Counted from the stretch's first letter, positions 38,349 to 47,847 are shown. The stretch is 64,000 bases of DNA from Gammaproteobacteria bacterium (GCA_030430025.1 JAUIGR010000005.1:40471-104470); one strand, 5' to 3'. The notes: generated by a model not told the origin, from the sequence alone. Made by a program: numbers and translations.

Positions 38349-38756
38349 ATGAATACCACGGATTTAATTAATCATTTATCACATCATAGAACGCCTGAAG
38401 GATACACTTTTGATTGTCAACATATAAAGGGAGAAGTGAATGTGTTGCAAGTTGAGATGAATGGTTTTGAAGGTTTTCCGGTGTTTATCACTTGCACGGA
38501 GCATCAGATAATTTGTGTTGTTTACTTGTGGAGTGAAACAGAGATTGTTGCTGATTTGCGAACCGATATGCTAGAAATGATGCTGGATACTAATATTGCG
38601 ATTCCTTTGTCATCTTATGCCCGGGTGGGTGAACGTTATGTGCTGTTTGGAGCACTATCGATTTCATCTGAACCCGATCGCATCATTGAGGAGGTAGTGA
38701 CGCTTAATGAGAATGCTTTGGACGTGATGTTTGCTATGGATGAGTTTTTACGTTGA
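38349..38756 (+). CDS. YjfI/DUF2170 family protein
   Basis: 135 residues, the size of E. coli YjfI. The C-terminal half, IPLSSYARVGERYVLFGALSISSEPDRIIEEV then NALDVMFAMDEFL, aligns by eye with YjfI (IMPLSS, YIVFGALSL, NALDLAEITEEY). In E. coli yjfI stands before yjfJ, a PspA/IM30 homologue; no PspA-like gene is present here. The function is unknown, but the context suggests envelope stress. It is the first gene behind the double palindrome. Confidence 0.7.
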   Translation: MNTTDLINHLSHHRTPEGYTFDCQHIKGEVNVLQVEMNGFEGFPVFITCTEHQIICVVYLWSETEIVADLRTDMLEMMLDTNIAIPLSSYARVGERYVLFGALSISSEPDRIIEEVVTLNENALDVMFAMDEFLR

Positions 38757-38767
38757 GTGGGTATGAT

Positions 38768-39187
38768 ATGAGCAAAAAAAGACAACAGTTAGAACAGCAG
38801 ATGATGGCTTTTTGCCATCAATTTCGACCTTTTGATAATAGGCATACAAAGCTTACTCCACTCAATATTAGTGGTAAGCAACTCGATGAGATCAAAGTGG
38901 TACTAAAGGAAGCTGGGGAAGTGGCGTTACAAACAGATTACCAAGTCGAGACTGCCAACTTCAACAAATTGATGGAACAGACTGAACGGTGTTTGAAAGC
39001 TGTAAAACGGCAACAGATGATGTTAGAAACGACTGAAAACATCAATAAAGTCACTGATGTGATCATTAATAATTATGGTAATGAGGCCAGTCGTTTGTTG
39101 TCAGCCAAAAGGACTTACGCGCAAAGTAAACAGAAACCTACTACTGACCTGTTTTCATTGTCTAGCGTAAAACGGGATAATGACTAA
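38768..39187 (+). CDS. Small helical protein of unknown function (cluster gene 4)
   Basis: 139 residues from the ATG at 38768, six bases after GAGTGGG; an in-frame TTG at 38753 inside the YjfI gene is less likely. It has no membrane segment or signal peptide. It is Gln/Lys-rich and mostly helical, with a likely coiled coil around residues 65-100 (QVETANFNKLMEQTERCLKA). I recognise no family. It overlaps the next gene by 8 bp, so it is co-translated with it and probably a partner of the neighbouring gene products. Confidence 0.7.
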   Translation: MSKKRQQLEQQMMAFCHQFRPFDNRHTKLTPLNISGKQLDEIKVVLKEAGEVALQTDYQVETANFNKLMEQTERCLKAVKRQQMMLETTENINKVTDVIINNYGNEASRLLSAKRTYAQSKQKPTTDLFSLSSVKRDND

Positions 39188-39521
39188 AAAGAAATCTAAC
39201 ATTCCGGCTAAGTGGGAGGCAGAGAAAAAAGCCATCAAAGCGACCCAGGTGGCCTTTGATGTAGGAGAACAAGTCCAGTATGTGATTCGTAAAGAGGCGT
39301 TGGATAGAAATATTAACCCATCCGACCGAATCAGACAAATACTTGGATTGAAAGTGACCCGTAAGCCCAAAAGGTTGAGATTGTCAGTGTCATTAAGCGA
39401 TGAAGATCTTATCTATTTGGCTGAACAGTATCAGTTAGAAAATCAGGATCCAATAGAAGTGAAAAGACGGGCTGCTGAATTATTGGTGGCCCATGTGAAA
39501 CAACAAATCAAAAAGGTGTAG
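39180..39521 (+). CDS. Small basic protein, possible ribbon-helix-helix type (cluster gene 5)
   Basis: 113 residues, Lys/Arg-rich. The segment KRLRLSVSLSDEDLIYLAEQ (about residues 60-80) followed by a helix DPIEVKRRAAELLVAHV resembles a strand-helix-helix. The earlier VQYVIRKEALDRNINPSDRI has a similar build, so a tandem RHH-like fold is conceivable. If so, it is the best local candidate to bind the double palindrome at 38279-38313. This is an inference from pattern; no database family was recognised. Its stop is two bases before the DUF1449 gene. Confidence 0.65.
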   Translation: MTKKKSNIPAKWEAEKKAIKATQVAFDVGEQVQYVIRKEALDRNINPSDRIRQILGLKVTRKPKRLRLSVSLSDEDLIYLAEQYQLENQDPIEVKRRAAELLVAHVKQQIKKV

Positions 39522-39523
39522 TC

Positions 39524-40195
39524 ATGGAACAGTTTTTAACTATCAGTACTTCATTCCCAGTAATAGTGTACACATTTTTAGTAGCAATCATTGTTATTTA
39601 CTGGTTGTTGGCCATGATTGGAACAGTAGACATTGACATGCTTGATGTTGATTTTGATCTGGATGCAGATGTCGATATGGATGTTAATGCAGGCAATGGT
39701 CTAGGTGCTGATGTAGACGCAGAAGGGCTCAGTGGTGTCACTGGTTTTATGGTTAAGTGGGGTCTGACTGGTGTGCCTGTGACTGTGGTGATTTCGGTGC
39801 TGGTGGCATCGGCATGGTTAATTTGTTATTTGGGTATGTCATTGGCTTATGCTTTGATCTCATGGAAGATCTTACTCTTTATTTCAGCTGGATTCTGGTT
39901 GATATTCAGTGCTGTTTTAGCTGTGCCAGTTACTGGTTGGTTTATCAAGCCCATGAAAAAGTTTTTTGTTTCTTATACAGCAGCAGAAAAATCATCATTT
40001 GTAGGTAAAACATGTCAGGTTAAAACAGGGAAAGTAACGCTTAATTTTGGTCAGGCAGAGTTGGAAGATGGTGGTGCAGGTATGTTATTTGATGTCAGGG
40101 CTGATGAAGCTTATGGTATTAAAAAAGGAGATTGGGTAATCATAGTTGAATATGATGAAGAAGATGGTAGTTATTTGGTCAGAAAAACTGAATAA
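39524..40195 (+). CDS. YqiJ-like DUF1449 membrane protein with C-terminal OB fold
   Basis: 223 residues. A membrane helix (about residues 10-32) is followed by a strongly acidic alternating stretch with DIDMLDVDFDLDADVDMDV (about 36-54), then two more helices (about 86-110 and 114-140). A soluble C-terminal beta domain (about 150-220) with SFVGKTCQVKTGKV and KKGDWVIIVEYDEE is NfeD/OB-fold-like. NfeD-type proteins are regular partners of flotillins, and the next gene is a flotillin, as in E. coli yqiJ-yqiK. The acidic stretch may bind divalent cations or lie in a membrane-edge helix; this is a guess. Confidence 0.8.
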   Translation: MEQFLTISTSFPVIVYTFLVAIIVIYWLLAMIGTVDIDMLDVDFDLDADVDMDVNAGNGLGADVDAEGLSGVTGFMVKWGLTGVPVTVVISVLVASAWLICYLGMSLAYALISWKILLFISAGFWLIFSAVLAVPVTGWFIKPMKKFFVSYTAAEKSSFVGKTCQVKTGKVTLNFGQAELEDGGAGMLFDVRADEAYGIKKGDWVIIVEYDEEDGSYLVRKTE

Positions 40196-40253
40196 CTCTT
40201 TGTATGTTTTAGAGAAATTGTAGGTTAATCATTTTATTAGGAGTGAGAATGTT

Positions 40254-42260
40254 ATGAATAGTGATTTGCTGATAGCCATTGCCACTTGGGCAGGGGTTGT
40301 ATTGCTCGCCGTCATTGGTTTGGCGTTGATCGTCATGAAGTTCTACCAAAAGGTAGAACAGGGACAAGCGATGATTGTTAATACTATGAAAGAGGTTCCA
40401 GAAGTGACCTTTACTGGGAGAACAGTTTGGCCTGTGATTCATAAAAAAGAATTTATGAATATTTCCTTAAAAACCATAGAAATTGATCGGCGTGCGCAGG
40501 ATGGTTTGATTTGTAAAGATAACATTCGTGCTGATATTAAAGTGACTTTCTTTGTGCGGGTGAATAAGACCAAGGAGGATGTTTTAAAAGTCGCTCAAGC
40601 CATTGGTTGTGATCGTGCGTCTAAACAGGCCACGATTGAAGAATTATTTAATGCCAAGTTTTCAGAGGCGCTGAAAACAGTAGGTAAAAAACTTGAGTTT
40701 GAGGAACTCTATGAAGAGCGTGACCGTTTTCGTGATGAAATTATTCAGGTCATTGGTAAAGATTTGAATGGTTATGTGCTCGAAGATGCGGCGATTGATT
40801 ACCTCGAGCAAACACCTATTGAATCACTGGATGAAAACAACATCTTGGATGCACAAGGAATTCGCAAGATTACTGAACTGACAACTGCTCAACATATTTT
40901 GACTAATGAATTTGTTCGTGAAGAAGAAACTAAAATCAAAAAACGTGATGTTGAAGCGCGAGAGCGTATTTTAGAGTTAGAGCGTATAGAAGCTGATGCA
41001 GAAGCCAGGCAGCAAAGGGAAATTGCATCTGTAAGGGCACGTGAACGAGCAGAAAAAGAAAAAATTGAAAGTGAAGAGCGACTCAAGTCAGAAATGGCCC
41101 GTATTGCCACAGAACAGGAGGTTATGGTTCTTGAGGAGAATAAAATGCGTGAAATAGAAGTGGCAGCCAACAATCGCCAGCGTGCTGTTGCTATAGAAGA
41201 AGAAAAAGTAACTAAAGTCAGACAATTGGAGATAGTGGGTCGTGAGCGTGAGGTGGCTTTGCAAGAAATCAATAAGCAAAAAGACCTGGAAGTTGAAAAG
41301 AAAAACATCGCCGATGTCATTCGTGAGCGTATTGCAGTAGAAAAAACTGTTGCTGAGCAAGAAGAGCAGATTAATGAGTTACGAGTGGTGGAAGAAGCCA
41401 AACGGAATAAATCCGCTCAGGTCATTGCGGCTGAGGCTTTAGCCGAACAGGAATTAATCAAAACAATCAAAGCTGCAGAAGCTGATGAGAAAACCGCTGA
41501 ACACCGAGCTAAAGAGCGCATCACTTTGGCAGAAGCAGCCAGAGAGGCAGCTTCTAAAGAAGCTGATGCTAAGATCAGACTGGCAGAGGGTATACGTGAA
41601 GAAGTTGCAGCCAGTGGATTGGCTGAAGCCAAAGTGATTGAGGCCAAAGCCGAAGCATCACGTAAGCAAGGTGAAGCTGAAGCTGAGGTGATGACTCAGA
41701 AATTAAAAGCGGAAGCTATTGGTGCAGAAGAAATTGGTATGGCCAATGTCCGTGTTAAAGAAGCCGATGCCAAAGGTGAAGAACAACAAGCGATGGTTGC
41801 GGTGAAGATCAAAGTGGCAGAAGCACAGGCGATTGAAGAACGTTATGCTGCTGAAGCTCGTGGTTTGAAAGAAAAATTTGCTGCGCTGGCAACCATGGAT
41901 GACAAAGTACGTCAGCATGAAGAGTTCAGAATGGGCTTAGACATGTCTCATCTGGAGAATATGAAGGCGATTGACGGTAATATTGGTATCGCTGAGATTC
42001 AGGCTAAAGTATTGGCTGAAGCACTGAAGGAGGCGAATATTGATATTGTTGGTGGTAATGGTGATTTCTTAGAGAAGTTTATGAGTTCATTAGCTGTTGG
42101 AAAGGCGGTTGATGGAGCCATTGGTAAAAGTGATGTATTGCAGGCTGCTGTTAAGAAAGTCATGAGCATAGGAAGTGGTCAGAAATTTGATAAGGACATG
42201 GTGACTCAAATGATTAAAAAACTGACCAGAAATAGTGAAGAGTCAGGTGATGAAAGTTAA
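40254..42260 (+). CDS. Flotillin (SPFH domain, YqiK-like)
   Basis: 668 residues, longer than E. coli YqiK (about 553). An N-terminal membrane helix (about 5-27) and an SPFH domain (about 30-210, with VTFTGRTVWPVIHKKEFMNI and ADIKVTFFVRVNKTKEDVLK) precede a long coiled coil rich in Glu, Ala, Lys and Arg (about 220-560). A C-terminal oligomerisation part follows. Flotillins scaffold membrane microdomains. AGGAG lies ten bases before the ATG. It follows its NfeD-like partner and precedes the giant ATPase. Confidence 0.9.
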   Translation: MNSDLLIAIATWAGVVLLAVIGLALIVMKFYQKVEQGQAMIVNTMKEVPEVTFTGRTVWPVIHKKEFMNISLKTIEIDRRAQDGLICKDNIRADIKVTFFVRVNKTKEDVLKVAQAIGCDRASKQATIEELFNAKFSEALKTVGKKLEFEELYEERDRFRDEIIQVIGKDLNGYVLEDAAIDYLEQTPIESLDENNILDAQGIRKITELTTAQHILTNEFVREEETKIKKRDVEARERILELERIEADAEARQQREIASVRARERAEKEKIESEERLKSEMARIATEQEVMVLEENKMREIEVAANNRQRAVAIEEEKVTKVRQLEIVGREREVALQEINKQKDLEVEKKNIADVIRERIAVEKTVAEQEEQINELRVVEEAKRNKSAQVIAAEALAEQELIKTIKAAEADEKTAEHRAKERITLAEAAREAASKEADAKIRLAEGIREEVAASGLAEAKVIEAKAEASRKQGEAEAEVMTQKLKAEAIGAEEIGMANVRVKEADAKGEEQQAMVAVKIKVAEAQAIEERYAAEARGLKEKFAALATMDDKVRQHEEFRMGLDMSHLENMKAIDGNIGIAEIQAKVLAEALKEANIDIVGGNGDFLEKFMSSLAVGKAVDGAIGKSDVLQAAVKKVMSIGSGQKFDKDMVTQMIKKLTRNSEESGDES

Positions 42261-42271
42261 TGACTGAACAA

Positions 42272-42305
42272 GTGAGGTGGATGATTTGTAAAAGATTCAC
42301 CTCAC
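42272..42305 (+). repeat. Intra-operon hairpin between the flotillin and ATPase genes
   Basis: GTGAGGTGGAT (42272-42282) pairs with ATTCACCTCAC (42295-42305) through 11 positions with one G-U, around a 12-base loop. It lies 11 bases after the flotillin stop and 32 before the ATPase ATG. No U tract follows, so RNA processing, stability or translational tuning is likelier than full termination. Confidence 0.7.
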
Positions 42306-42337
42306 CTTATGTCTCAATAACACGATCAAGGTAAATC

Positions 42338-45300
42338 ATGGCTGAAAATAATCATACCATCAATCATGCAGTGGCTTCAGGTGGGTCTTACGAAGTCATT
42401 CGCAAAAGACTGGAACAACAAAACAAAACACTCGAACAAAGCATTATTCAACTCAATAACCTACGTCAGAATGCTTTTGGTGAAACTTCACTGGAGGTGA
42501 TAGATAGGGTTCGGGTACGTACTGAAAATAACTGTACGCCAAGAGATATGGTCAGAATTGGTCAATATCTGTTATTCGGTTATAACGTTTTTTTGGGTCT
42601 TAAAAAAGAGACACAAGTGGAGGATGTGTTTGCGCTCTATCAGTTAGTCAATAAGAATGGTCAGTATGAAATAAGCGCTAAGACTATTAATCAGACTTTT
42701 CTTGATGATGATGTCTTTGTTAAACAATTTAAGGAATTGTACAGCTACTATAAGAAAACTGAACTGATTCAGCTCAGGGTTGTTGATCAAAAGTTGCTTG
42801 CTGCTTTTAAAATAGGTGAAAAAATGGCTGATATTCGAGTGTTTCGCTGGGATATTGGTAATGATGGTGAAGTCAAATACATTGATGACCGGGGTGAGCG
42901 TGATATTGAGTTACCACCACCTTATGATTTTGAGTGGTATAAGGTATCCCGAGAGCAATTCGTTCATGGCCGCCATCCACATGCTAATATTCTCGATCAA
43001 GTGTTTGTTGAAACTGTGGGTGGTGATTTAACCATCAAAGTGGAAGACAACACTGAAGATGGTGAAGGCATATATCAAGAGGCTGTTGAAGAAACCAACC
43101 AGTCGTTAGAAGATGCTGATATTTACTATGCCAAATTAAACAGCCTCATTTTATTGAAAATTCTACCTTATAAAGAAACACAGTGGCGACATTTTATCTT
43201 TAATACACGTAATCATGATGTTGTTAGAGTAGATGCTTTGGCTCATGCTTGTGTACAGCTACCTAATGATCATGGCATCATCTTTCCTGGAGGATATTAC
43301 CTACAAACGGGTGAATACAAGGTATTTGCTGAAAGCAGTGATGGTTTGCTTTTTAAGCGTCGTTGGAATGCACCTAATGGTGAAGATGTCTTGTATGTGT
43401 TTTATGAACACGTAGAAGGTCGGTTTGCCTTATATTCATACAACGTGATTACCAAATCGCTTCAAAACCCCATATTTGGACATGGATACTCAATATTTGA
43501 TGATGGAAAAATGATCATCTTCAGATCAGAATCCAAGGAACCTTCTCGTATTCACCCGATGCAAATTTGGCAAACCCCTTTTGCCAGTGAAGAGTATGCC
43601 GGAACTCAACCTGAAGAACAGTCAGAGTTGGCTACTATTGGAAATGCCGAATTGGTTCAGGGTATTTCTGAACTTTATAGTCTCTCTAAGTTGATCAGTG
43701 AGCAGCAACCAAGTGTATTGGTATACGAGGAGTTGATCAAAAATGTTCAAAGGGTTTTGGATGGTTACTATTGGTTGGACAGTAAATCGTTGGGTGATTT
43801 TTCGAATCAACTAAAAACGATTGGAGATACAGCTGAACTGGTTTTGGATGAGTTTGAGAAAGTTAAGTCCATTAATCAGGCTTCTGCCAAAGCATTGGTT
43901 GCTGCTCAACAAGAATTAAAACAGCTATTAAGAAATATTCAAGTCTCAAATTGGGATACACCAGAGCCTTTTGTTGACGGGTTGTTGCAATTAAAAAAAC
44001 AGCAAGGTCATCTTCTTTCTTTGCGAGAGTATCGCTATATTGATCTGAATGAGATAGATGCCCTGAGTAATCAAGTAAGCAATGAAATGGATGCATTGGG
44101 ACAAAAAACTGTCAGATTTTTGTCCAATCAGCAAGCCATGAAGCATTACGACAAGACAGTAGAGGCTGTTCATGACAAGATTGGATTGCTCAAAACCGCT
44201 AAAGACCTCAAACCTTTACTGGAAGAGTTGGAGTCTATGAGTCTTGGGCTTGATGCACTTTCAGAGGTGATTAATGGGCTTGATATTGATGATACTTTAC
44301 AAAAAACTGCAATCCTTGAATCAGTGTCTAAGGTCTACAGTCGAATCAATCAGACCAAGGCTCATGCCAAACTAACCATCAAAGAATTCTCGGCAACAGA
44401 ATCCGTGGCGGAATTTTCTGCTCAATTGGCTGTGTTGTCACAAAGTATTACCAGTGGTGTAGCCTTGGCAGATACTCCCGATGCTTGTGATGAACAATTA
44501 GCCAGATTAATGATCCAGCTGGAAGAAGTTGAAAGTCAGTTCAGTGATAATGAATCATTCTTAGATGAAATTCTCAATAAAAGAGAAGAATTGTATGAAA
44601 CATTTGAAAGCCGAAAACAGCAGCTGATTGACCAGAGGCAACGTCAAGCTGAGCAAACACAGTCAGCAGCCAATCGTGTTTTGCAAAGTATCGAAAGACG
44701 CTCGTTAAAGTTCACAGACAATGACCAATTGAATACTTATTATTCGTCAGATCCAATGGTTCATAAAGTCAGTGAACTGGTTATTCAACTGCGAGATCTT
44801 GATGACAGTGTCAAAGCTGATGATATTGAAGCTCGTTTGAAGGCCATTAAAGACCAGGCTATCAGAAGTTTACGCGATAAAAAAGATATTTTTGAGGATG
44901 GAGGTCAGACCATTAAGTTAGGTAAACATCGGTTCAGTGTCAATACCCAGCCGATGGATTTAACCATATTGCCTAAAGATGATGTGCTGGTTTACCATTT
45001 GTCAGGGACTGATTATTATGAACCGGTCATTGATGAACAACTATTGTCTTTTCAGCCTTATTGGCAGCAGACAATGCCATCGGAAAATGCCCAGGTGTAC
45101 CGAGCTGAGTATCTAGCCTATGAGATATTTTATCAGGCAATGGAGGGTTTTTTTTCACATACCTTGGCAGATTTATATCAGATGACTGATGAGCAACTGG
45201 CATCGGTTGTCATTGCTCATGCTGGACCCAGATATCAGGAGGGTTATGAAAAAGGGGTACATGATCATGATGCCAAAAAAATCATCAAACAGCTGTTAAG

Positions 45301-47593
45301 TAGTTATTATCAGGCACCGATGTTGGTTTACAGGCCCACTGCAAGAGCCATTGGCATGTGGTTTTGGTTAAGTCAAAGCGACCAAAAAGTGAAGCAACAA
45401 TGGATTGATCAAGTCAGAACAGCCGAAAAAATTGCAACGACTCTTGGTAGTCGTTTGATGATAGAAGATTTGTTTGGAGTTTTTCAGCAAGCGATTGATG
45501 AGAACAACCAGGAGTCAGGTATGAATTTCGAAGCAGTAGCCTGTGAACAAGCTGCTCGATTCTTGTTTACTTACTTGACTCAACTTGATCATTCAACTCG
45601 TTTTCAAGTGTCTGAGCATGCAGTGACATTGATCAAAACACTGAAAACACATTTAGAGTCGATAGGTGAGTACAAAACTTTCAAACTGTCATTGCAAGGA
45701 ACAAAAGACATCAACAGAAGATGGCAGTATCTTCGGTATTGGTATCAAGGTTTGGTCAATCATTCTTCAAAGGCAAATAGTTCGCTGCTGCGCTATGTAG
45801 AAGAAGCAGTAGTTTATGAGTTGATTGACGAAGTACATTTTGATCCTAAGGCTGTTTCAATGAAATGTGAAGTTAATGATTTACTTGGTGATCACAGAAA
45901 TATTTTTGACCGTCAAATGATTTTTGAGTTGGATGAGTTTATGGAGCGGTTGCGCCATTTTGATTTGGTGGTGAGACCGGCTTATCATCAATACCGCTCA
46001 CTCAAGCAGCAACTGATGAAAGATCAACGCAGCCATATGGCACTGGATACATTCAAAGCCAGACCATTATCATCTTTTGTTCGAAACCGATTAATCAACG
46101 ATTCATACCTGCCGATCATTGGTGATAACTTAGCCAAACAGATGGGTGCTCTGGGTCAGCAAAAACGCAGTGATTTAATGGGTCTGTTGTTGTTAATTTC
46201 ACCTCCAGGTTATGGCAAAACAACTTTGATGGAATATATTGCCAATCGATTGGGTTTAAATTTCATGAAAATTAATTGTCCTTCGTTAGGACATGATGTG
46301 AAATCACTCGATCCGGGTAATGCACCCAATGCCACAGCCCGTCAGGAGCTAGAAAAACTTAATCTGGCTTTAGAGATGAGCAATAATGTCATGTTGTATC
46401 TGGATGATATACAACATACACACCCTGAGTTTCTTCAAAAATTCATTTCTTTATGTGATGGCACCAGAAAAATTGATGGTGTGTTCAAAGGTGAAAGTAA
46501 AACTTATGATTTAAGGGGAAAAAAATTCTGTGTGATTATGGCAGGTAATCCTTATACAGAATCAGGTGAGGTATTCAAAATTCCAGACATGTTAGCCAAT
46601 CGCGCTGATGTTTATAATTTGGGTGATGTACTCAGTGGGCAAGATGACATTTTTGGCATGAGTTATATTGAAAATGCTTTGACTTCCAATCAAGTTTTGT
46701 CACCTTTAGCGCTTAGAGATCTGAATGACTTATATTTATTGATGGATATGGCCAGAGGCAAGGAAGTGGCCACTGCTGATCTAAGTCACAGTTATGCTTC
46801 AAGTGAAATCAATGAAACCACCACTGTGTTGAAATCATTATTTCAAATTCAGGATGTGATCTTGAAAGTGAATCAGGAATACATTCGATCCGCTGCTATG
46901 GATGACAAGTATCGCCAAGAGCCACCATTTAAACTTCAGGGTAGTTATCGAAACATGAATAAATTGGCTGAAAAAGTGGTGGCAGTGATGGATGGCCAGG
47001 AGTTGGAGCAATTAATCGAAGATCATTATGTTGGAGAAGCTCAGCTCTTGACCACGGGAGCCGAGGAGAATTTGTTGAAATTGAAAGAGCTGCGAGGGAG
47101 GTTGACAAAAGAAGAACAGCTTCGTTGGGAACAAATTAAAAATGAATTCAGAGTTCGTAATGCAGTGGCTGGTGATGATGCCGATGGTGCCACTAAAATT
47201 GCCAGTCAGATAGCTGGTTTACAATCGTCAATGAGCCATTGGGCTGAAATGTTCAATTCTGGACGGAAACAAGCCACTGAAAAAAGTGAGGATCAACTAT
47301 CAAAACTGACCAGTGATTTATCGCAAGCGATATCAAAACTGAATTTGGAAGTTAATGTTACTAATGAACCCCTACCTGGTTTAGATCAGGCTTTGGCTTC
47401 ATTATCAGAAACTATGGAAACCTCTTTTATTCCAGTGATCATGACTATGAATAAAAAACTCAGCATCAATACAGAGGTGCTGGAAAAAGTGACGGAACTG
47501 AGCAATAAAATACAACGATTGAGTCAAAGAAAAAGTACTCGAACAAAGACTATAACCAATAGTGCCGGACAGAAAAATCCTGGGAAGGAATGA
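42338..47593 (+). CDS. Giant AAA ATPase of the 'DNA repair ATPase' family
   Basis: 1751 residues. The N-terminus (about 10-450; YEVIRKRLEQQNKTLEQ, NAFGETSLEVI, TPRDMVRIGQYLLFGYNV) matches large actinobacterial and proteobacterial proteins annotated as DNA repair ATPase. Coiled-coil regions span about 470-880. The AAA module has Walker A SPPGYGKTT with Lys1294, Walker B NVMLYLDDIQ and sensor CVIMAGN; no second AAA module was seen. The C-terminal 200 residues are coiled coil. The annotation name rests on weak evidence in the family, so a true DNA role is unproved. It ends the cluster and probably works with the flotillin. Confidence 0.8.
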   Translation: MAENNHTINHAVASGGSYEVIRKRLEQQNKTLEQSIIQLNNLRQNAFGETSLEVIDRVRVRTENNCTPRDMVRIGQYLLFGYNVFLGLKKETQVEDVFALYQLVNKNGQYEISAKTINQTFLDDDVFVKQFKELYSYYKKTELIQLRVVDQKLLAAFKIGEKMADIRVFRWDIGNDGEVKYIDDRGERDIELPPPYDFEWYKVSREQFVHGRHPHANILDQVFVETVGGDLTIKVEDNTEDGEGIYQEAVEETNQSLEDADIYYAKLNSLILLKILPYKETQWRHFIFNTRNHDVVRVDALAHACVQLPNDHGIIFPGGYYLQTGEYKVFAESSDGLLFKRRWNAPNGEDVLYVFYEHVEGRFALYSYNVITKSLQNPIFGHGYSIFDDGKMIIFRSESKEPSRIHPMQIWQTPFASEEYAGTQPEEQSELATIGNAELVQGISELYSLSKLISEQQPSVLVYEELIKNVQRVLDGYYWLDSKSLGDFSNQLKTIGDTAELVLDEFEKVKSINQASAKALVAAQQELKQLLRNIQVSNWDTPEPFVDGLLQLKKQQGHLLSLREYRYIDLNEIDALSNQVSNEMDALGQKTVRFLSNQQAMKHYDKTVEAVHDKIGLLKTAKDLKPLLEELESMSLGLDALSEVINGLDIDDTLQKTAILESVSKVYSRINQTKAHAKLTIKEFSATESVAEFSAQLAVLSQSITSGVALADTPDACDEQLARLMIQLEEVESQFSDNESFLDEILNKREELYETFESRKQQLIDQRQRQAEQTQSAANRVLQSIERRSLKFTDNDQLNTYYSSDPMVHKVSELVIQLRDLDDSVKADDIEARLKAIKDQAIRSLRDKKDIFEDGGQTIKLGKHRFSVNTQPMDLTILPKDDVLVYHLSGTDYYEPVIDEQLLSFQPYWQQTMPSENAQVYRAEYLAYEIFYQAMEGFFSHTLADLYQMTDEQLASVVIAHAGPRYQEGYEKGVHDHDAKKIIKQLLSSYYQAPMLVYRPTARAIGMWFWLSQSDQKVKQQWIDQVRTAEKIATTLGSRLMIEDLFGVFQQAIDENNQESGMNFEAVACEQAARFLFTYLTQLDHSTRFQVSEHAVTLIKTLKTHLESIGEYKTFKLSLQGTKDINRRWQYLRYWYQGLVNHSSKANSSLLRYVEEAVVYELIDEVHFDPKAVSMKCEVNDLLGDHRNIFDRQMIFELDEFMERLRHFDLVVRPAYHQYRSLKQQLMKDQRSHMALDTFKARPLSSFVRNRLINDSYLPIIGDNLAKQMGALGQQKRSDLMGLLLLISPPGYGKTTLMEYIANRLGLNFMKINCPSLGHDVKSLDPGNAPNATARQELEKLNLALEMSNNVMLYLDDIQHTHPEFLQKFISLCDGTRKIDGVFKGESKTYDLRGKKFCVIMAGNPYTESGEVFKIPDMLANRADVYNLGDVLSGQDDIFGMSYIENALTSNQVLSPLALRDLNDLYLLMDMARGKEVATADLSHSYASSEINETTTVLKSLFQIQDVILKVNQEYIRSAAMDDKYRQEPPFKLQGSYRNMNKLAEKVVAVMDGQELEQLIEDHYVGEAQLLTTGAEENLLKLKELRGRLTKEEQLRWEQIKNEFRVRNAVAGDDADGATKIASQIAGLQSSMSHWAEMFNSGRKQATEKSEDQLSKLTSDLSQAISKLNLEVNVTNEPLPGLDQALASLSETMETSFIPVIMTMNKKLSINTEVLEKVTELSNKIQRLSQRKSTRTKTITNSAGQKNPGKE

Positions 47594-47760
47594 ATAAGGA
47601 AACAGTGAAAAATAGGACTCAATAAACCCATATGGTGCATTATGAAAAAGCAGCTAAAAAATCGGTCTGATTTAAGCCACTTTTTATAGTTTCATAACTT
47701 TGAAATCACATTGATTTAATACAAGGCATGGTTCAATACAATCGATATTGGGCAGTCATT

Positions 47761-47783
47761 AGTTTGTCTTTCTGAGACAAACT
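47761..47783 (+). repeat. Perfect 9-bp inverted repeat before the secreted protein gene
   Basis: AGTTTGTCT and AGACAAACT flank a five-base loop, 64 bases before the ATG at 47848. A few T residues follow, but there is no true T run. It could be a weak terminator for the ATPase cluster or an operator. Confidence 0.55.
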
Positions 47784-47847
47784 TGTCGCTTACATCTGTT
47801 TTCAATGGTGTGAGTATTTAACTTTAAATCAAAATAAGGAGAAAAAT

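Noticed and set aside
40889..41401. Minus-strand 170-residue Ser/Arg-rich frame
   Set aside because: It mirrors the Glu/Ala/Lys coiled coil of the flotillin, a common artefact of biased codons.
33713..47593. Integration of the 34007-47593 cluster as a genomic island at tRNA-Arg
   Set aside because: No integrase and no second copy of the tRNA 3' end was seen after the cluster, so tRNA position alone is not enough.
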